Shown here: one piece after another, positions 63,325 through 64,000 of the stretch
Numbering within the stretch: position 1 is the stretch's first letter
Layout of the letters: each line of letters begins with the position of its first letter
Assembly: GCF_000012325.1 (NCBI RefSeq)
Contig: NC_003910.7
Span: 2,790,001 to 2,854,000, forward strand
Source: Colwellia psychrerythraea 34H
Lineage (GTDB): Bacteria > Pseudomonadota > Gammaproteobacteria > Enterobacterales > Alteromonadaceae
DNA length: 64,000 nt
Direction: 5' to 3'
Notes under the pieces: model-generated
Databases searched by the model: none
What the model was told of the DNA's origin: nothing
The model's input: only the letters and a program-made list of their open reading frames with translations
Position numbers and translations under genes: made by a program

Positions 63325-63759
63325 TTACCTGGCTTTGTTAGTTTTCTTGTTTGCAGCGATACTTGCATCTAGACCAACAACAAATTTTTTTAATTCTATT
63401 AATGATACATTTTCACTGTCAGTAACTTGTGATTTATAGCTATTTACTGCTTTATAAAAAACGTTATCAGCTTTTTTAGTAAAATCTAATTTTTCATATA
63501 AAAGCCCTAAACGAAGGTATGATAATGCAAGGCTAGCTGGGCCTGTTTTATGCAATAGTTCACTAGAGCGATCTGATTCTTGCAGTCTGATTACAGATTC
63601 CATGGCATAAATGCCTACTTCAGGTGAGCTATTTACATATTTTTTATAAGAAATATCTATTTCATTGAGTAAAAAGTCAGGTGAAATATTATTAGCCAGG
63701 CTAAAGTTTGAAGTCATTGCGGTAAGTACAATTAGCGTAGATTTAATGAACATATTCAT
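63325..63759 (-). CDS. Small exported protein with TPR-like helices
   Basis: A protein of 144 residues with a signal peptide (about 1-22, FSLA). The mature part has paired helices (LALSYLRLGLLYEKLDFTKKADNVFYKAVNSYKSQ), TPR-like in pattern. No family is recognised. Its stop TAA is in AGGTAAC, and the following 70 bases end in GTCC...GGGCATTAGAC (63276-63255), which resembles the right half of an attC site, so it may be another cassette. Confidence 0.65.
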   Translation of the reverse strand: MNMFIKSTLIVLTAMTSNFSLANNISPDFLLNEIDISYKKYVNSSPEVGIYAMESVIRLQESDRSSELLHKTGPASLALSYLRLGLLYEKLDFTKKADNVFYKAVNSYKSQVTDSENVSLIELKKFVVGLDASIAANKKTNKAR

Positions 63760-63849
63760 ATTAATTTCCTTATTAAATACATGATATTGCTAAACACCGT
63801 AGCAGCTTTTAGCCCTTGTGATTTCTTGATAGAAGTTCATTATTACTTA

Positions 63850-64000
63850 CTACGTACCAGCCATATTAAACATAAAAAATGCAAAGGCACCAAGTGATAT
63901 ACAACCAACAACAACAACTATAGCCGTAAGAGTTTTAGATTGTGACATTGAGCCTATGAGTGCAAACCACCATTCAAATTCCAATGCCTCTTTTATAGTA
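63850..64000 (-). CDS. C-terminal end of a small membrane protein (partial)
   Basis: An open frame that enters from the right edge and stops at TAG (63850-63852). The visible 49 residues contain one membrane segment (LTAIVVVVGCISLGAFAFFMF) preceded by a polar stretch (EFEWWFALIGSMSQSK). No family is recognised. The start lies outside the window. It is the third small leftward gene in a row. Confidence 0.55.
   Translation of the reverse strand, partial: TIKEALEFEWWFALIGSMSQSKTLTAIVVVVGCISLGAFAFFMFNMAGT

Noticed and set aside
1..64000. CRISPR array, rRNA genes, prophage or complete insertion sequence
   Set aside because: No regular spaced repeats, no rRNA-like sequence, no transposase, integrase or phage structural genes were found.

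Overview
The window looks like chromosome from a marine, AT-rich gammaproteobacterium of the Alteromonadales, most like Colwellia or a close relative. This is inferred from protein character: the 180-kDa NAD-glutamate dehydrogenase, several TonB-dependent receptors, N-terminal lipoprotein and signal-peptide style, a Fur-type iron locus, a PmrAB/EptA-type envelope module and a DUF3943 protein. No rRNA or species marker is present, so genus is not proven. One tRNA (Ser-TGA) is present. There is no CRISPR array, complete insertion sequence, phage or plasmid origin.

Layout. 1-2.3 kb: a small membrane protein and a LexA-controlled umuDC operon. 2.5-4.6 kb: an overlapping NfeD protease/slipin pair. 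5-8.7 kb: a SpoIIAA-like protein, an MtfA-type peptidase and a CapA-like exported protein. 9-15.5 kb: a short unknown gene, then a peptide-use operon read leftward (TonB receptor, M14 carboxypeptidase lipoprotein, D-aminoacylase lipoprotein). 15.9-26.6 kb: amino-acid metabolism (NAD-GDH, a PLP decarboxylase of the DAP/ornithine type, GltS, a frameshifted NhaC-type antiporter, a LysR regulator). Two nearly identical CTATAACC-N3-GGTTATAG palindromes, one before the TonB receptor and one before NhaC, may link these two blocks. 26.7-32 kb: DsbA-like and DsbB-like proteins separated by a palindromic repeat element, then M28 peptidase, transglutaminase-like/TPR and DUF3943 proteins. 32.2-37.4 kb: tRNA-Ser with its own promoter and terminator, two lipoproteins and a tandem nitrilase-fold protein lacking both catalytic cysteines.

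37.5-46.2 kb is the most coherent part. A Fur-box-preceded small protein and 10-TM metal exporter are followed by a two-component system, then dgkA, an LTA-synthase-like transferase and EptA. Arrays of TTAAG half-sites at an exact 11-bp period precede the regulator, dgkA and eptA, which predicts one PmrA-like regulon in which transferases consume phospholipid head groups and DgkA recycles the diacylglycerol. 46.2-51 kb: an AraC-type regulator divergent from acyl-CoA dehydrogenase, SDR and CaiB-type CoA-transferase genes (acyl-CoA catabolism), with a second copy of the palindromic repeat. 51-54.4 kb: Fur-regulated PepSY membrane protein and siderophore receptor. 54.6-60.6 kb: an alpha/beta hydrolase with an exported partner, an NAD(P)-binding reductase, arylamine N-acetyltransferase, EamA transporter, Crp/Fnr regulator and a second SpoIIAA-like protein. 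60.8-64 kb: a chemoreceptor and then three small leftward genes. The first of these ends inside a fold-back element that has the layout of an integron attC site.
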